From an uncultured Eubacterium sp. (GTDB taxonomy: Bacteria; Bacillota; Clostridia; Peptostreptococcales; Anaerovoracaceae), in NCBI GenBank assembly GCA_902495595.1, contig CABUXV010000009.1, forward strand, positions 4,114 through 68,113: DNA of 64,000 bases, read 5' to 3'. Positions 26,244 through 34,693 of the stretch are shown here, piece by piece; position 1 is the stretch's first letter; each line of letters starts with the position of its first letter. The position numbers were made by a program, and so were the translations under genes. The notes beneath the pieces are model-generated. The model ran no database searches and was not told where the DNA came from. It saw only the letters and a program-made list of their open reading frames with translations.

Positions 26244-27092
26244 TTATTTACTGTAATTAAAAAATCCTTCCCCTGTTTTTCTTCCCAGCTTCTTGTCCCT
26301 TACCATCTTGCGCAGGAATACATGAGGTCTGTATTTATCCTCCCCGTATTCTCTGTGCAGAGTTTCCATTATAGCCAGGCACACATCAAGTCCTATCAAA
26401 TCTCCCAGTGCCAAAGGTCCCATAGGGAAATTTGCGCCTAGCTGCATAGCTTTATCTATATCTTCGGCAGATGCAACTCCATCAGCCAAAATGCCTACAG
26501 CCTCGTTTATCATAGGAATGAGTATCCTGTTCACAACGAATCCCGGAGCTTCCTCAACCTTTACAGGACTTTTGCCCAAAGCTTCTGCAAGTTCCATTAT
26601 GGAGCTTCTCGTTTCCTCCGATGTGGACAATCCGTTTATTACTTCAACCAGTTTCATTGCAGGAACAGGGTTAAAGAAATGCATTCCTATGACTTTTTCA
26701 GGTCTTTCTGTAACCGCCGCAATCTCCGTTATGGAAAGAGCTGAAGTATTGGTCGCCAGTATTGTTTTATCTTCGCAGTTTTTATCAAGCTGTCTGAACA
26801 TTTCTTTCTTGGCTTCCACATTTTCCGTTGCCGCTTCAATAACTATATCCGCACTCATAAGAGCGCTCATATCGGTATATCCTTTTATTCTTCCGCTTAT
26901 TTTAATCTTTTCATCTTCTGTAATCTTTCCTTTGCCGACCATTTTTTCTAAATTCTTTATAATCGAGGAAGCGGCTTTATCTATCAGAGTCTTCTCTCTT
27001 TCTATAAAAACAACTTCAAACCCGTTTTGCGCCAGAACCTGAATGATTCCGCATCCCATAGTTCCCGCTCCGAGCACGCCTATAAGTTTCAT
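26244..27092 (-). CDS. hbd: 3-hydroxybutyryl-CoA dehydrogenase
   Basis: A 282-residue NAD(P)-dependent dehydrogenase that interconverts acetoacetyl-CoA and 3-hydroxybutyryl-CoA in clostridial butyrate and amino-acid fermentation. The Rossmann motif GAGTMG is at residues 8-13. IEAATEN, TNTSALSITEIA, the HFFNPVP catalytic-His segment and PGFVVNRIL are all present. Its length equals that of typical clostridial Hbd. AAGGAGAG precedes the ATG by 7 bases. The usual partners (crt, bcd, etfAB, thl) are not adjacent. Confidence 0.94.
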   Translation of the reverse strand: MKLIGVLGAGTMGCGIIQVLAQNGFEVVFIEREKTLIDKAASSIIKNLEKMVGKGKITEDEKIKISGRIKGYTDMSALMSADIVIEAATENVEAKKEMFRQLDKNCEDKTILATNTSALSITEIAAVTERPEKVIGMHFFNPVPAMKLVEVINGLSTSEETRSSIMELAEALGKSPVKVEEAPGFVVNRILIPMINEAVGILADGVASAEDIDKAMQLGANFPMGPLALGDLIGLDVCLAIMETLHREYGEDKYRPHVFLRKMVRDKKLGRKTGEGFFNYSK

Positions 27093-27224
27093 ATTAAACT
27101 CTCCTTATCACAGTAATCTACATATATTCTATATATTAAAGTATTCTAATTCAAGTATAAAGAAAAAGATATTCAACTAACCCCGCGGCAGACCGGCAAT
27201 ACAAGTTATTTCGCAAAATAAATA

Positions 27225-27287
27225 ACCGCCCCTTTGATATCATAAGCAAAAACAGTTTCCCGCTCGAATATCAGCTGCCGGGGCGGC
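27225..27287 (-). terminator. Long GC-rich hairpin, probable terminator between the XRE gene/element A and hbd
   Basis: CCGCCCC (27226-27232) pairs with GGGGCGG (27280-27286). An inner GATAT/ATATC pair extends the stem around a loop of about 25 nt. On the minus strand it is followed by TTATTTATTTTG. Placed before hbd, it would stop transcription arriving from the XRE gene. Confidence 0.6.
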
Positions 27288-27342
27288 TTTAATTTAACAG
27301 AAATATGAAATTTCCCACAGGCGCTTTGTGAGACAAAATATA

Positions 27343-27602
27343 AATCATCCAAAACACCCTGCTATAAGGCTTTTTTAGATAAAATATCACTTACATTGCC
27401 TGTGAAAAAATCATCAACGACCAAAATTAACATATAAAAGCGTATTTTGGATAAAAAATACGCATTATTCAACAATTATTCCCACTTTTACGGCCAAAGA
27501 CAGCTCTAAAATTATGATTTTGGATAATCCTGCTTTCTCGAATCTTAGAAACAAGCAATTTTTATCCAAAACATATATCAAAACCATACTTTTGGATATT
27601 TT
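27343..27602 (+). repeat. Phased four-dyad element, copy A
   Basis: Four dyads CCAAAA-N18-TTTTGG. First arms begin at 27349, 27421, 27494 and 27566; second arms at 27373, 27445, 27518 and 27590. Arm-to-arm distance is 24 in all four, and the period is 72, 73, 72. The outer dyads extend to ATCCAAAA/TTTTGGATA. Dyad 1 is slightly decayed (TTTTAGATAA). The spacer sequences are AT-rich and unlike those of copies B and C. It lies between hbd and the first XRE gene. No open frame runs through it. Confidence 0.85.
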
Positions 27603-27656
27603 ATATTATGAAAGCTAAAACTTACAGCCTATATCCCATCATTGCAAACCTTAACC

Positions 27657-28025
27657 TTAATCCTTATCTTTGTCCGTTATGCTTTCGACATAAAGCCTTG
27701 CCATTTGTTCCATAACGCCAAGCTGTTTTACGGAACATACGCTTAGAGAACCCATAATATTTTCACTCAGCATCTTTTTCTTTTCCTCGGAAAATTCCGT
27801 TTCGTCGTTTCCCTCAAGCAAAAAATCCGCGCTTACTCCAAGAACCTGCTTTAAGCCGTACAAAGTTTTAACGGAAATTCCTTTATCCCCGTATTCAACA
27901 TCAGATATAAATTTAGCCGATAAATCCAGTCGGTCTGCCAGCTCTTCCCTCGACATGTTCAGCAGATTTCTCCTGGATTTTATCCTCTCGCCTATTTTTA
28001 TTCTATCAAGCTCCTTGAGATTCAT
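27657..28025 (-). CDS. XRE-family DNA-binding protein (paralogue 1)
   Basis: 122 residues. Residues 9-70 form a Cro/C1-type helix-turn-helix (IGERIKSRRNLLNMSREELADRL, then FISDVEYGDKGISVKTLYGLK, LGVSADFLLEG). The C-terminal 45 residues are helical, with SVCSVKQLGVMEQMARLYVES. It is closely paralogous to the protein at 34694-35065, and the two genes' upstream regions are also alike. A small cytosolic regulator, target unknown. It lies immediately beside phased element A, so that element is one candidate target (inference only). Confidence 0.88.
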   Translation of the reverse strand: MNLKELDRIKIGERIKSRRNLLNMSREELADRLDLSAKFISDVEYGDKGISVKTLYGLKQVLGVSADFLLEGNDETEFSEEKKKMLSENIMGSLSVCSVKQLGVMEQMARLYVESITDKDKD

Positions 28026-28177
28026 CAGGATGTGTTCTCCTCTGTAAGTTGCAATAATTACTTCTTACAGTTTAACCTCTTTTCTTTTTTTCATTCACAA
28101 CCATTCAGGAGAAATATTTATATCTTTAAAGGGGAATTTTCCAAATTATAACTTAAAAGTAAGATATTATGCCAAAT

Positions 28178-29128
28178 TTAGATAAAAATGAAATTTATAA
28201 GATTTATAAAACCTGGTATGGTGGCAATAGAAACCACCGTGCTTAAAAACAGTATTTTGCTCGCAATCCCCGCTTCGAGCCCCTCCTGCTCTGCCAGCAT
28301 GGAAACAGTCGCAGCAGTCGGAAAACTTATGCCCAAAGCCAGAATACATTTAATTACGGGTGCCACAGGCAGAAAATATATTACGGCTATCGTAACAAGC
28401 GGAAGCCCTATCAGCTTGATAATGCTCCCTTCAATAGTTATCCTGCTTTTTACTATATCAGTAAACTTATACCCTGCCAGGGTGGACCCTATGAATATCA
28501 TTGCCATCGGTGTGGATACATTGCCTATATAGAGGAGATACTCATCTATGGCTGACGGAATATTGCCGCCTGTGAAGCTTATGCCGAAACCTATCAGAAG
28601 CGCAAATATATTGGGATTTAACAAAAGTTTTAAAACCGCCTTGAAAAATCTTTTGGGCGTTGCCCTCTTTGCCTCATCTTTCTGAGTGTCTTTCAGCAAT
28701 TTTATTCCATATGTAAATATGAAGAAATTCATCGCCGCATTATGGGCGAGCATAAGAAGCAGACCTGTATCTCCAAAAAATATCAACGCTACAGGAAATC
28801 CCATAAAGCCATTATTTGGCGTTGCCATGGCGAACTCAGCTATAGCCGAATCTTCCCTTGGAAATTTCCTTAATCTCGCATACCCCTTGCATATAAAACC
28901 ATACATATAAAACAATATGAGACTGCATAAAAACGTAATCACAAAGTCCGTTATTATATCCTGAGTCATTTTAAGAGAGCCTATATTATGGACTATAAGA
29001 CACGGATACGCAAAATAGACGATAAGCTTGTTCATACTGTGGTCCATCTTATCGTCTATAAAATCTATTCTTCTTAAAAACCATCCTGTAAAAAGTATGG
29101 CAAATAATACTAAATATTTTCCGTACAT
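28178..29128 (-). CDS. AEC-family (auxin efflux carrier type) permease
   Basis: A 316-residue integral membrane protein with about ten hydrophobic segments. Family features are FAYPCLIVHNIGS near residue 40, the ATPNNGFMGFPVAL motif near 102-115, and a matching second half with TPMAMIFIGSTLAGY and LGISFPTAATVSMLAEQEG. Bacterial members export or import carboxylates such as malate or malonate; the substrate cannot be assigned. The ribosome site is weak (AAAGTG). It has no obvious functional partner; the next genes are DUF1846 (upstream) and an XRE regulator (downstream). Confidence 0.88.
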   Translation of the reverse strand: MYGKYLVLFAILFTGWFLRRIDFIDDKMDHSMNKLIVYFAYPCLIVHNIGSLKMTQDIITDFVITFLCSLILFYMYGFICKGYARLRKFPREDSAIAEFAMATPNNGFMGFPVALIFFGDTGLLLMLAHNAAMNFFIFTYGIKLLKDTQKDEAKRATPKRFFKAVLKLLLNPNIFALLIGFGISFTGGNIPSAIDEYLLYIGNVSTPMAMIFIGSTLAGYKFTDIVKSRITIEGSIIKLIGLPLVTIAVIYFLPVAPVIKCILALGISFPTAATVSMLAEQEGLEAGIASKILFLSTVVSIATIPGFINLINFIFI

Positions 29129-29168
29129 TACAAATACACTTTCATAAATACTCTTTAAAGAAGTATTT

Positions 29169-30686
29169 CTAGCTGTAATACAAATTGTTGCTTATGTATT
29201 CCGGATCGCTGGTCACATCTATACCCAGAGCTTTCAGAGTGCTTTCATCCTTTTCACTAAGAATTGCCGTACAGTGCGCCCTGCATCCCTGAAGCTGGGG
29301 AACTTTTTCAAGGACTCTTGCCGCCATCGGATTTGTTGCGGCAGATATCGTAAGGGCTGTAAGAATTTCCTCGCAGTGAAGACTTGTCTTTTCAGCGCCC
29401 AAAACGTGGGTCTTAAGTTCCTGTATGCTCCTTAAAACTCCCGGCGATATCAGGTACAAATCATCTGCTATGTGGCTGAGATATTTTATGGAATTCAGTA
29501 CAGCAGCCGCAGCAGCGACCATTCTTCTTGAGCTTCTTCCTGTAATAATTTTTCCGTCTTCCAATTCTATAGCCATAACTACCACATTGGCATATCTTTC
29601 ATCGCAGTTTTTCTTTTCTTCCGCATACTCTCTGGCAGGCAAAACAACTTTTCTGTCTTCAACGCTCAAAGACATATCATCCATAAGCAGTTTAGCTCTC
29701 TCTAAAATATCTTCGTTTATCTTGCCCTTTTTATAATCGCACTGAGCAATCATGTAACGCCTTATAATCTCCTGATTTGCCGCTTCCCTTACAATATCAT
29801 CGTTGATTATGCTGAATCCGGCTCTGTTGACTCCCATATCCGTCGGAGATTTGTATTCAGATTCCTCTCCTGTGATTTTTTCTATGATTCTCTTTACAAC
29901 AGGAAAAATCTCCAGGTCTCTGTTGTAGTTTACCGCCTGCTCTCCATACGCCTCAAGATGAAATGAATCTATCATATTCACATCCTTAAGGTCTGCCGTT
30001 GCGGCTTCGTATGCCACATTTACCGGATGTTTCAAAGGAATATTCCATATAGGAAAAGTTTCAAACTTTGCATACCTTACTTTTGTTCCTTTTTTATACT
30101 CGTGATAAAGCTGGGAAAGGCATGTAGCCAGTTTCCCGCTGCCGCCTCCGGGACCTGTAACCACTGCCAGCGGTTTTGTAACTTCTATGTAAGGGTTTGC
30201 GCCGTATCCTTCATCGCTTACTATAGTCTCCACGTCTGTAGGATATCCCTTGGTAAATCTGTGTTTATAGGTTTTTATGCCTCTGTGCTGAAGTTTATTT
30301 ATAAAGTTGTCTACTGCCGGCGTATTGTCCTCATATCTCGTAACTACAACGCTGTTTATGGAAAGGTCGAACTTCCTGAACATATCTATAAGTCTCAGCA
30401 CTTCCAAGTCATATGTTATACCGAAATCCTGCCTTGTTTTGCTGGTAGTTATATCGCCCGAATAAATGCAGATTATTATTTCCGCCTGGTCCTTCATCTT
30501 CTGAAGAAGTTTTATTTTGGCGTTTTCATCAAATCCCGGCAAAACCCTCATGGCATGTTTATCCTGAACGAGCTTTCCCCCGAACTCAAGATATAGCCTT
30601 TCACTGTTGCCGCATTCAATTCTCTCCAGTATATACTTTGACTGCTCCTCGATATATTTTTCTGCACTAAAACCTATTTCCGACAT
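29169..30686 (-). CDS. DUF1846 family protein
   Basis: 505 residues matching the DUF1846 (UPF0371) family, known structurally from Gram-positive bacteria but without an agreed activity. Recognisable stretches are [19 protein letters not shown] at the start, [21 protein letters not shown], a nucleotide-loop-like [21 protein letters not shown] near 180-200, and [20 protein letters not shown]. The start was set at the ATG six bases after GGAGG; the longer frame begins with a TTG inside that site. It follows the 30-residue membrane peptide by 27 bp. Confidence 0.9.
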   Translation of the reverse strand: MSEIGFSAEKYIEEQSKYILERIECGNSERLYLEFGGKLVQDKHAMRVLPGFDENAKIKLLQKMKDQAEIIICIYSGDITTSKTRQDFGITYDLEVLRLIDMFRKFDLSINSVVVTRYEDNTPAVDNFINKLQHRGIKTYKHRFTKGYPTDVETIVSDEGYGANPYIEVTKPLAVVTGPGGGSGKLATCLSQLYHEYKKGTKVRYAKFETFPIWNIPLKHPVNVAYEAATADLKDVNMIDSFHLEAYGEQAVNYNRDLEIFPVVKRIIEKITGEESEYKSPTDMGVNRAGFSIINDDIVREAANQEIIRRYMIAQCDYKKGKINEDILERAKLLMDDMSLSVEDRKVVLPAREYAEEKKNCDERYANVVVMAIELEDGKIITGRSSRRMVAAAAAVLNSIKYLSHIADDLYLISPGVLRSIQELKTHVLGAEKTSLHCEEILTALTISAATNPMAARVLEKVPQLQGCRAHCTAILSEKDESTLKALGIDVTSDPEYISNNLYYS

Positions 30687-30712
30687 AATTACCTCCAAAA
30701 TTTTAAATTTTT

Positions 30713-30805
30713 TTACAAATATGCTATTGCGCAGGTTACAGTTGTTACTACCATTGTAACAATAATTGCCACAGATACTATTATTATAGTTCTTCTGCTC
30801 ATCAT
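30713..30805 (-). CDS. 30-residue single-span membrane peptide
   Basis: A small frame with a perfect AAGGAGGAAATTCTT before its ATG. It encodes [12 protein letters not shown], then a continuous hydrophobic stretch to AIAYL and stop, that is Arg-Arg followed by about 23 Ile/Val/Thr/Ala residues. The positive N-terminus and length fit one membrane helix with the N-terminus inside. It sits in a tight leftward run between DUF1934 (stop at 30826) and DUF1846 (start at 30686). I do not recognise the family. The strong ribosome site and operon position argue that it is translated. Confidence 0.6.
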   Translation of the reverse strand: MMSRRTIIIVSVAIIVTMVVTTVTCAIAYL

Positions 30806-30825
30806 AAGAATTTCCTCCTTACATA

Positions 30826-31251
30826 CTACATAAGGGTTATATTCAGGCGATTTCTGCCCTCAAGAAGACCTTTCAGACTTATGCTGTAATCGATATCCAG
30901 CTCTCCCTGTCCCTCTTCCGACAAATTGTTTTCCAGTTTGTTTGTGAGAACCTCCATCTCGATAGCTCCAAAAGGAGTATCGTAAAAACCCGTATAACGT
31001 TTCCCCTTTTCAAAACGTATTTCGTTTCCTATTCCGGCACCCTCACCGAAACGTTTCATCTGAACTTCATCGCCTTTGAATTTTAAACGTGTTTTACATC
31101 CGGGTATTCCGGACACCTCGCTCTCTTCATATATTAAATATATAGCGTCTCCGCGCTTATAGAGCTTGGCTTCGGTTATGAATTCCATTGAATCCTCCCC
31201 GCCTTCATCATTTACCTGATGCCCTGTTATCTTAACCATTATTTCTTTCAT
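30826..31251 (-). CDS. DUF1934 family protein (YwiB-like)
   Basis: A 141-residue small protein of the DUF1934 family, a predicted calycin-like beta-barrel of unknown ligand. Typical features are MVKITGHQVNDEG at the start, YLIYEESEVSGIPGCKTRLKF, and GAIEMEVLT followed by IDYSISLKG near the end. The ATG at 31251 is used because GGAGAT precedes it; this start lies just after the hslO stop codon. In Firmicutes this family often lies near argS; here the neighbours are hslO and DUF1846. Confidence 0.85.
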   Translation of the reverse strand: MKEIMVKITGHQVNDEGGEDSMEFITEAKLYKRGDAIYLIYEESEVSGIPGCKTRLKFKGDEVQMKRFGEGAGIGNEIRFEKGKRYTGFYDTPFGAIEMEVLTNKLENNLSEEGQGELDIDYSISLKGLLEGRNRLNITLM

Positions 31252-31265
31252 ATAAATATCTCCAA

Positions 31266-32180
31266 TCACATATTATCGAGGATTTGCTGAAGCTGGTTTT
31301 TGTCGAATTTATACTTTTTCAAGCAAAAATGACATTGCAGTTCAGCCTGACCGTCTTCCTCCATCATCTCTTTTAAATCTTTTTTTCCTATGGTCATAAG
31401 AGCCTTTTCTATGCGCTCCCTGCTGCAATCGCACTCCCATTCGATTTCTCTTTCACCGATTATTTCAGGCTTATATTCTTCCGGCATATCGCGGAAAATA
31501 TCTTCAAACACGGCTTTGACAATTCCGGACCCGGACATAACCTTTGAGTGTTCCTGCACCCTGCTTATAACTGTCGTAATCGGCTCCATTTTTCCTATCA
31601 TGTGTTCAAGAGCCTCAACTGCGCCTTCTTCAGCATCGGGCATCATCTGTATTATCATACCTCCGGCGGCTACTATGCTGTAATCTTTCTCCACCTTTAC
31701 ACCAAGAGCAACCGACGTATTCTGCTGTTCGGAAATATAAAAATACGCAGTTAAATCATCGGCAATTTCGCCGCTCACCAAAGCTATCGTCCCTACATAC
31801 GGCTCTTTAAGACCTAAATCCTTTATCACCGTCAGATCTCCGATTCCCAGCGAGCCGCCTACATCCAATTTTCCCTTTTCATTCAAAGGCAAATCGACAT
31901 ATGGATTTGAAATATATCCCTTTACACGTCCGTTGCCGTATGCTGTTGCAAGAATCTGTCCCGCAGGACCGTCGCCTTTAAAATTTAAGGTCAGTTTATC
32001 TTCATCGTTTTTAAGCATTATTCCCATAAGGCCCGCTGCCGTAAGAACTCTTCCCAGCCCTGCAGAAGCCACAGGTGTGGTTTTGTGAATATCCGCAGCC
32101 TCCTGCACCATATCGCTGCTTACGGTAATATATACTCTGTACGATTTGCTTTTATCCAATCCTATTATTACTTTATTCAT
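31266..32180 (-). CDS. hslO: Redox-regulated chaperone Hsp33
   Basis: A 304-residue chaperone activated by oxidative unfolding, holding damaged proteins in the cytosol. The C-terminal zinc switch is intact: Cys-X-Cys in ECDCSRERIE and Cys-X2-Cys in CHFCLKKY, with 26-30 residues between. The N-terminal domain has VYITVSSDMVQEA, RVLTAAGLMGIML and GYISNPYVDLPLN, all typical. The start was set at the ATG following AAAGGGATTG. Its presence in an anaerobe fits defence against oxygen exposure. Confidence 0.94.
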   Translation of the reverse strand: MNKVIIGLDKSKSYRVYITVSSDMVQEAADIHKTTPVASAGLGRVLTAAGLMGIMLKNDEDKLTLNFKGDGPAGQILATAYGNGRVKGYISNPYVDLPLNEKGKLDVGGSLGIGDLTVIKDLGLKEPYVGTIALVSGEIADDLTAYFYISEQQNTSVALGVKVEKDYSIVAAGGMIIQMMPDAEEGAVEALEHMIGKMEPITTVISRVQEHSKVMSGSGIVKAVFEDIFRDMPEEYKPEIIGEREIEWECDCSRERIEKALMTIGKKDLKEMMEEDGQAELQCHFCLKKYKFDKNQLQQILDNM

Positions 32181-32348
32181 ACTATACAATCCCTTTACAA
32201 TATATACTTATACGATTTTATCACATTATGTAAGAAATGTTTAATCTTTTCTACAGATATTCACATATTTTCAACACTAAAACAACATAATGTATTTGTA
32301 TATTTAGCTTAAAGATTAGTATTTCAACAAGAAACGAGGTGGCAAAAT

Positions 32349-34001
32349 ATGGACGAAAATAAAAAAGACAATCCGGGATACGAACCAAACTTTATATTAA
32401 AAGATGATATCAAACCGGATGAAGAAAACATCTCGGAGTTATCAGATAGAGCAGAAAATCGCCAGGAAAACCGCGGCGAAAGCAACGGGGAAAAATCAAC
32501 CTCTGAAACCTCATACACAAATATAGGCGACGACATTCCCCGAGAATACGGAAGTTTCGGGCAGAATGCTGAGGGTCCTGACAATCCGGAAAGCAGCAGC
32601 TATCATGATGACACCGCAGGCGTATTCCGCGACCCACGGGAAAACTTTAAAAGCAGCACTGGCAATTACGGCTACGGCAGTTACGGCGGGGTTAATTCCG
32701 GCAGCGAAAACAGAAGCTATCACAGTGATTACAGCGATTATAACAATTACGGCTCTGATTCGGACAGCAGCTCGGATAAAATGTACAATTCCGTGAACGA
32801 CAGTTCCGATTACATTAACTCGTGGAATAACGGCAGCGATAAAGTAAAAAGGAGACGTGTAAAAAAGACTTCATCACCGATTTCTCTTACGAAAAAGACT
32901 CTGGCGCTTATCATTGCTCTCTGCATTGTTCTGTCAGGAGTCTTCGGTTTAGGCGGTGCATTTTTAGGCAATTCGCTGTTTGGCGATAACGACGGTACAG
33001 ATAAGAAAGCCAGCGCCACAACTAAAGGCTACACCCTTGAAGATGCAACAGGAAGCAATATGACCGTACAGGAAATAACAGAATCGGCTAAAAACAGCGT
33101 AGTGGAAATAAAAACGGAAAGTGTTTCATCGGACGCCTGGATGCAGCAATACGTAACGGAAGGTGCAGGAAGCGGAGTTATCATAACAAAAGACGGTTAT
33201 ATAGTGACAAACAACCATGTAATAGACGGCGCAAGCAAAATAACAGTTACAACCTCCGATGAAAAAGAATACGAAGCAAAACTGGTTGGTACCGACAGCA
33301 TTACCGATGTAGCTGTTCTTAAGATAGAAGCCAAAGATCTCACTCCTGCCACATACGGAAACAGCGACCAGCTTGAAGTCGGTGATTTGGCAGTTGCTAT
33401 AGGAAATCCTCTCGGCGAACTGGGCGGTACAGTAACCGCAGGCATCATCAGCGCCCTGGACAGACAGCTTTCAATAGACGGAAAAACCATGACGCTGCTT
33501 CAAACAGACAGTTCCATAAATCCGGGAAATTCCGGCGGAGGACTTTTTAACGGCGATGGGCAGCTTATAGGTATCGTCGTTGCAAAATCTTCAGGTTCCG
33601 ATGTTGAGGGTCTTGGTTTTGCCATTCCTATAAACAAAGCGGCAGATGTGGCACAGCAGCTTATGGAAAAGGGATATGTAAGCGGACAGCCATCCACAGG
33701 CATGAGCTATTCCGAAGCCGCAAGCCAGGGAAACGGCATGAGCCAGATTTTCGGTTCTCAGACCTCCCAGTCATCAGTCGTATACATTCATTCAGTCAAT
33801 GGAACAAACGCTAAAAAAGCCGGATTCAAAGAAGGTGACATCGTATATGCTGTAGACGGAACACAGATAACTTCCTTTAATGAACTGTCTTCAATAGTGA
33901 CATCTCATAAAGTAGGCGATAAACTGACCTTTACAGTTATACGAAATAATCAGAAGACAGATATCAAACTCACACTTGAAGAAAAACAAGCGGGAGAATA
34001 G
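32349..34001 (+). CDS. htrA: HtrA/DegP-type membrane-anchored serine protease with PDZ domain
   Basis: 550 residues. The first 175 are hydrophilic and low-complexity (Asp/Ser/Tyr/Asn-rich) and predicted cytoplasmic. One membrane helix lies at about 181-207. The S1C protease domain has the catalytic triad His290 (VTNNHVID), Asp320 (SITDVAVLK) and Ser395 (NPGNSGGGLF). A PDZ domain at about 450-545 contains KKAGFKEGDIVYAVDG. It acts on the outer side of the membrane in protein quality control. The very long cytosolic head is unusual even for Gram-positive HtrA. GAGGTGG precedes the ATG. Confidence 0.93.
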   Translation: MDENKKDNPGYEPNFILKDDIKPDEENISELSDRAENRQENRGESNGEKSTSETSYTNIGDDIPREYGSFGQNAEGPDNPESSSYHDDTAGVFRDPRENFKSSTGNYGYGSYGGVNSGSENRSYHSDYSDYNNYGSDSDSSSDKMYNSVNDSSDYINSWNNGSDKVKRRRVKKTSSPISLTKKTLALIIALCIVLSGVFGLGGAFLGNSLFGDNDGTDKKASATTKGYTLEDATGSNMTVQEITESAKNSVVEIKTESVSSDAWMQQYVTEGAGSGVIITKDGYIVTNNHVIDGASKITVTTSDEKEYEAKLVGTDSITDVAVLKIEAKDLTPATYGNSDQLEVGDLAVAIGNPLGELGGTVTAGIISALDRQLSIDGKTMTLLQTDSSINPGNSGGGLFNGDGQLIGIVVAKSSGSDVEGLGFAIPINKAADVAQQLMEKGYVSGQPSTGMSYSEAASQGNGMSQIFGSQTSQSSVVYIHSVNGTNAKKAGFKEGDIVYAVDGTQITSFNELSSIVTSHKVGDKLTFTVIRNNQKTDIKLTLEEKQAGE

Positions 34002-34030
34002 AAAATCCAGCTTACTCACCCTTAAATAAA

Positions 34031-34141
34031 ACAAAAGTCTTCTGCCGAAAACAGTCAAGCTATTTCCATCAGATGGATTCCGATGGATCTTCGCTCTTTC
34101 TTTTGACTTTTGTATAATCGTCAGTCGGCGGCAGACTTTTC
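34031..34141. repeat. Nested inverted-repeat region between htrA and the AAC(6')-like gene
   Basis: AAAAGTC near 34031 can pair with two alternative partners: GACTTTT near 34105 (as ACAAAAGTC/GACTTTTGT) or the outer GACTTTT near 34135 (extended by TGCCGA/TCGGCG). An inner CCATC/GATGG hairpin lies between. Mutually exclusive pairings suggest a switch-like leader or a decayed element. Confidence 0.4.
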
Positions 34142-34160
34142 TAAATACAGGAGCGCATAT

Positions 34161-34203
34161 TCAAACTTAAAAGTTTGATTGCGTTCCCTTTTTATTGTAT
34201 AAA
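34161..34203 (+). promoter_or_regulatory. Promoter with overlapping palindromic operator for the AAC(6')-like gene
   Basis: -35 TTGATT (34175-34180), 17-bp spacer, -10 TATAAA (34198-34203). TCAAACTTAAAAGTTTGA at 34161-34178 is a perfect 8-bp dyad with a 2-bp centre and overlaps the -35, so a bound repressor would block the promoter. Confidence 0.6.
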
Positions 34204-34233
34204 TAATATATAAATAAAGTAAGGAGAAATCAC

Positions 34234-34668
34234 ATGATAAAAGAAGCAAATGAAAATGATATAAATACGTTGGCAAATCTGGCGATACTCTTGTGGGACA
34301 GTCATTCCGTACAGGATCTGGCCAATGAGTTTTCCGGCATCATAGCCAGCGATGACGCACGTTTTTTCATAAAATACGAAAAAGATATTCCAGTCGGTTT
34401 CGCTCAGTGTCAGCTGAGATACGACTATGTTGAAGGAACGAATACAAGTCCAGTAGGATATTTGGAAGGAATATTTGTAAAAGAAGAATACCGCAATAAA
34501 AACTATGCCAGGCAACTGCTTAAAGAATGTGAGAAATGGTCAAAATCAAAAAACTGCACCGAAATGGCGAGCGACTGCGAAATAGATAATAATGATAGTT
34601 TTAATTTTCATAAATCAATGAAGTTTCAGGAGGCAAACAGAATAATCTGTTTCACAAAAAAACTTTAA
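34234..34668 (+). CDS. GNAT acetyltransferase of the aminoglycoside 6'-N-acetyltransferase, AAC(6'), type
   Basis: 144 residues. The order of motifs is that of AAC(6')-I enzymes: GFAQCQLRYDYVEGT, then SPVGYLEGIFVKEEYR with the acetyl-CoA loop, ASDCEIDNNDSFNFHKSM, and FQEANRIICFTKKL at the end. AAC(6') enzymes acetylate the 6'-amino group of kanamycin-class aminoglycosides. Many chromosomal relatives confer little resistance, so the real substrate is not certain. AAGGAGAAATCAC precedes the ATG. The gene has its own promoter with a candidate operator and converges with an XRE gene. Confidence 0.78.
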   Translation: MIKEANENDINTLANLAILLWDSHSVQDLANEFSGIIASDDARFFIKYEKDIPVGFAQCQLRYDYVEGTNTSPVGYLEGIFVKEEYRNKNYARQLLKECEKWSKSKNCTEMASDCEIDNNDSFNFHKSMKFQEANRIICFTKKL

Positions 34669-34693
34669 CAGCAATATCGGAAAAGCTCAGGAT

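Noticed and set aside
27343..27602. Elements A-C as a CRISPR array
   Set aside because: The repeated boxes are only 6-10 bases, alternate in orientation, and the 42-bp intervals are not unique spacers of constant context; no cas gene is present.
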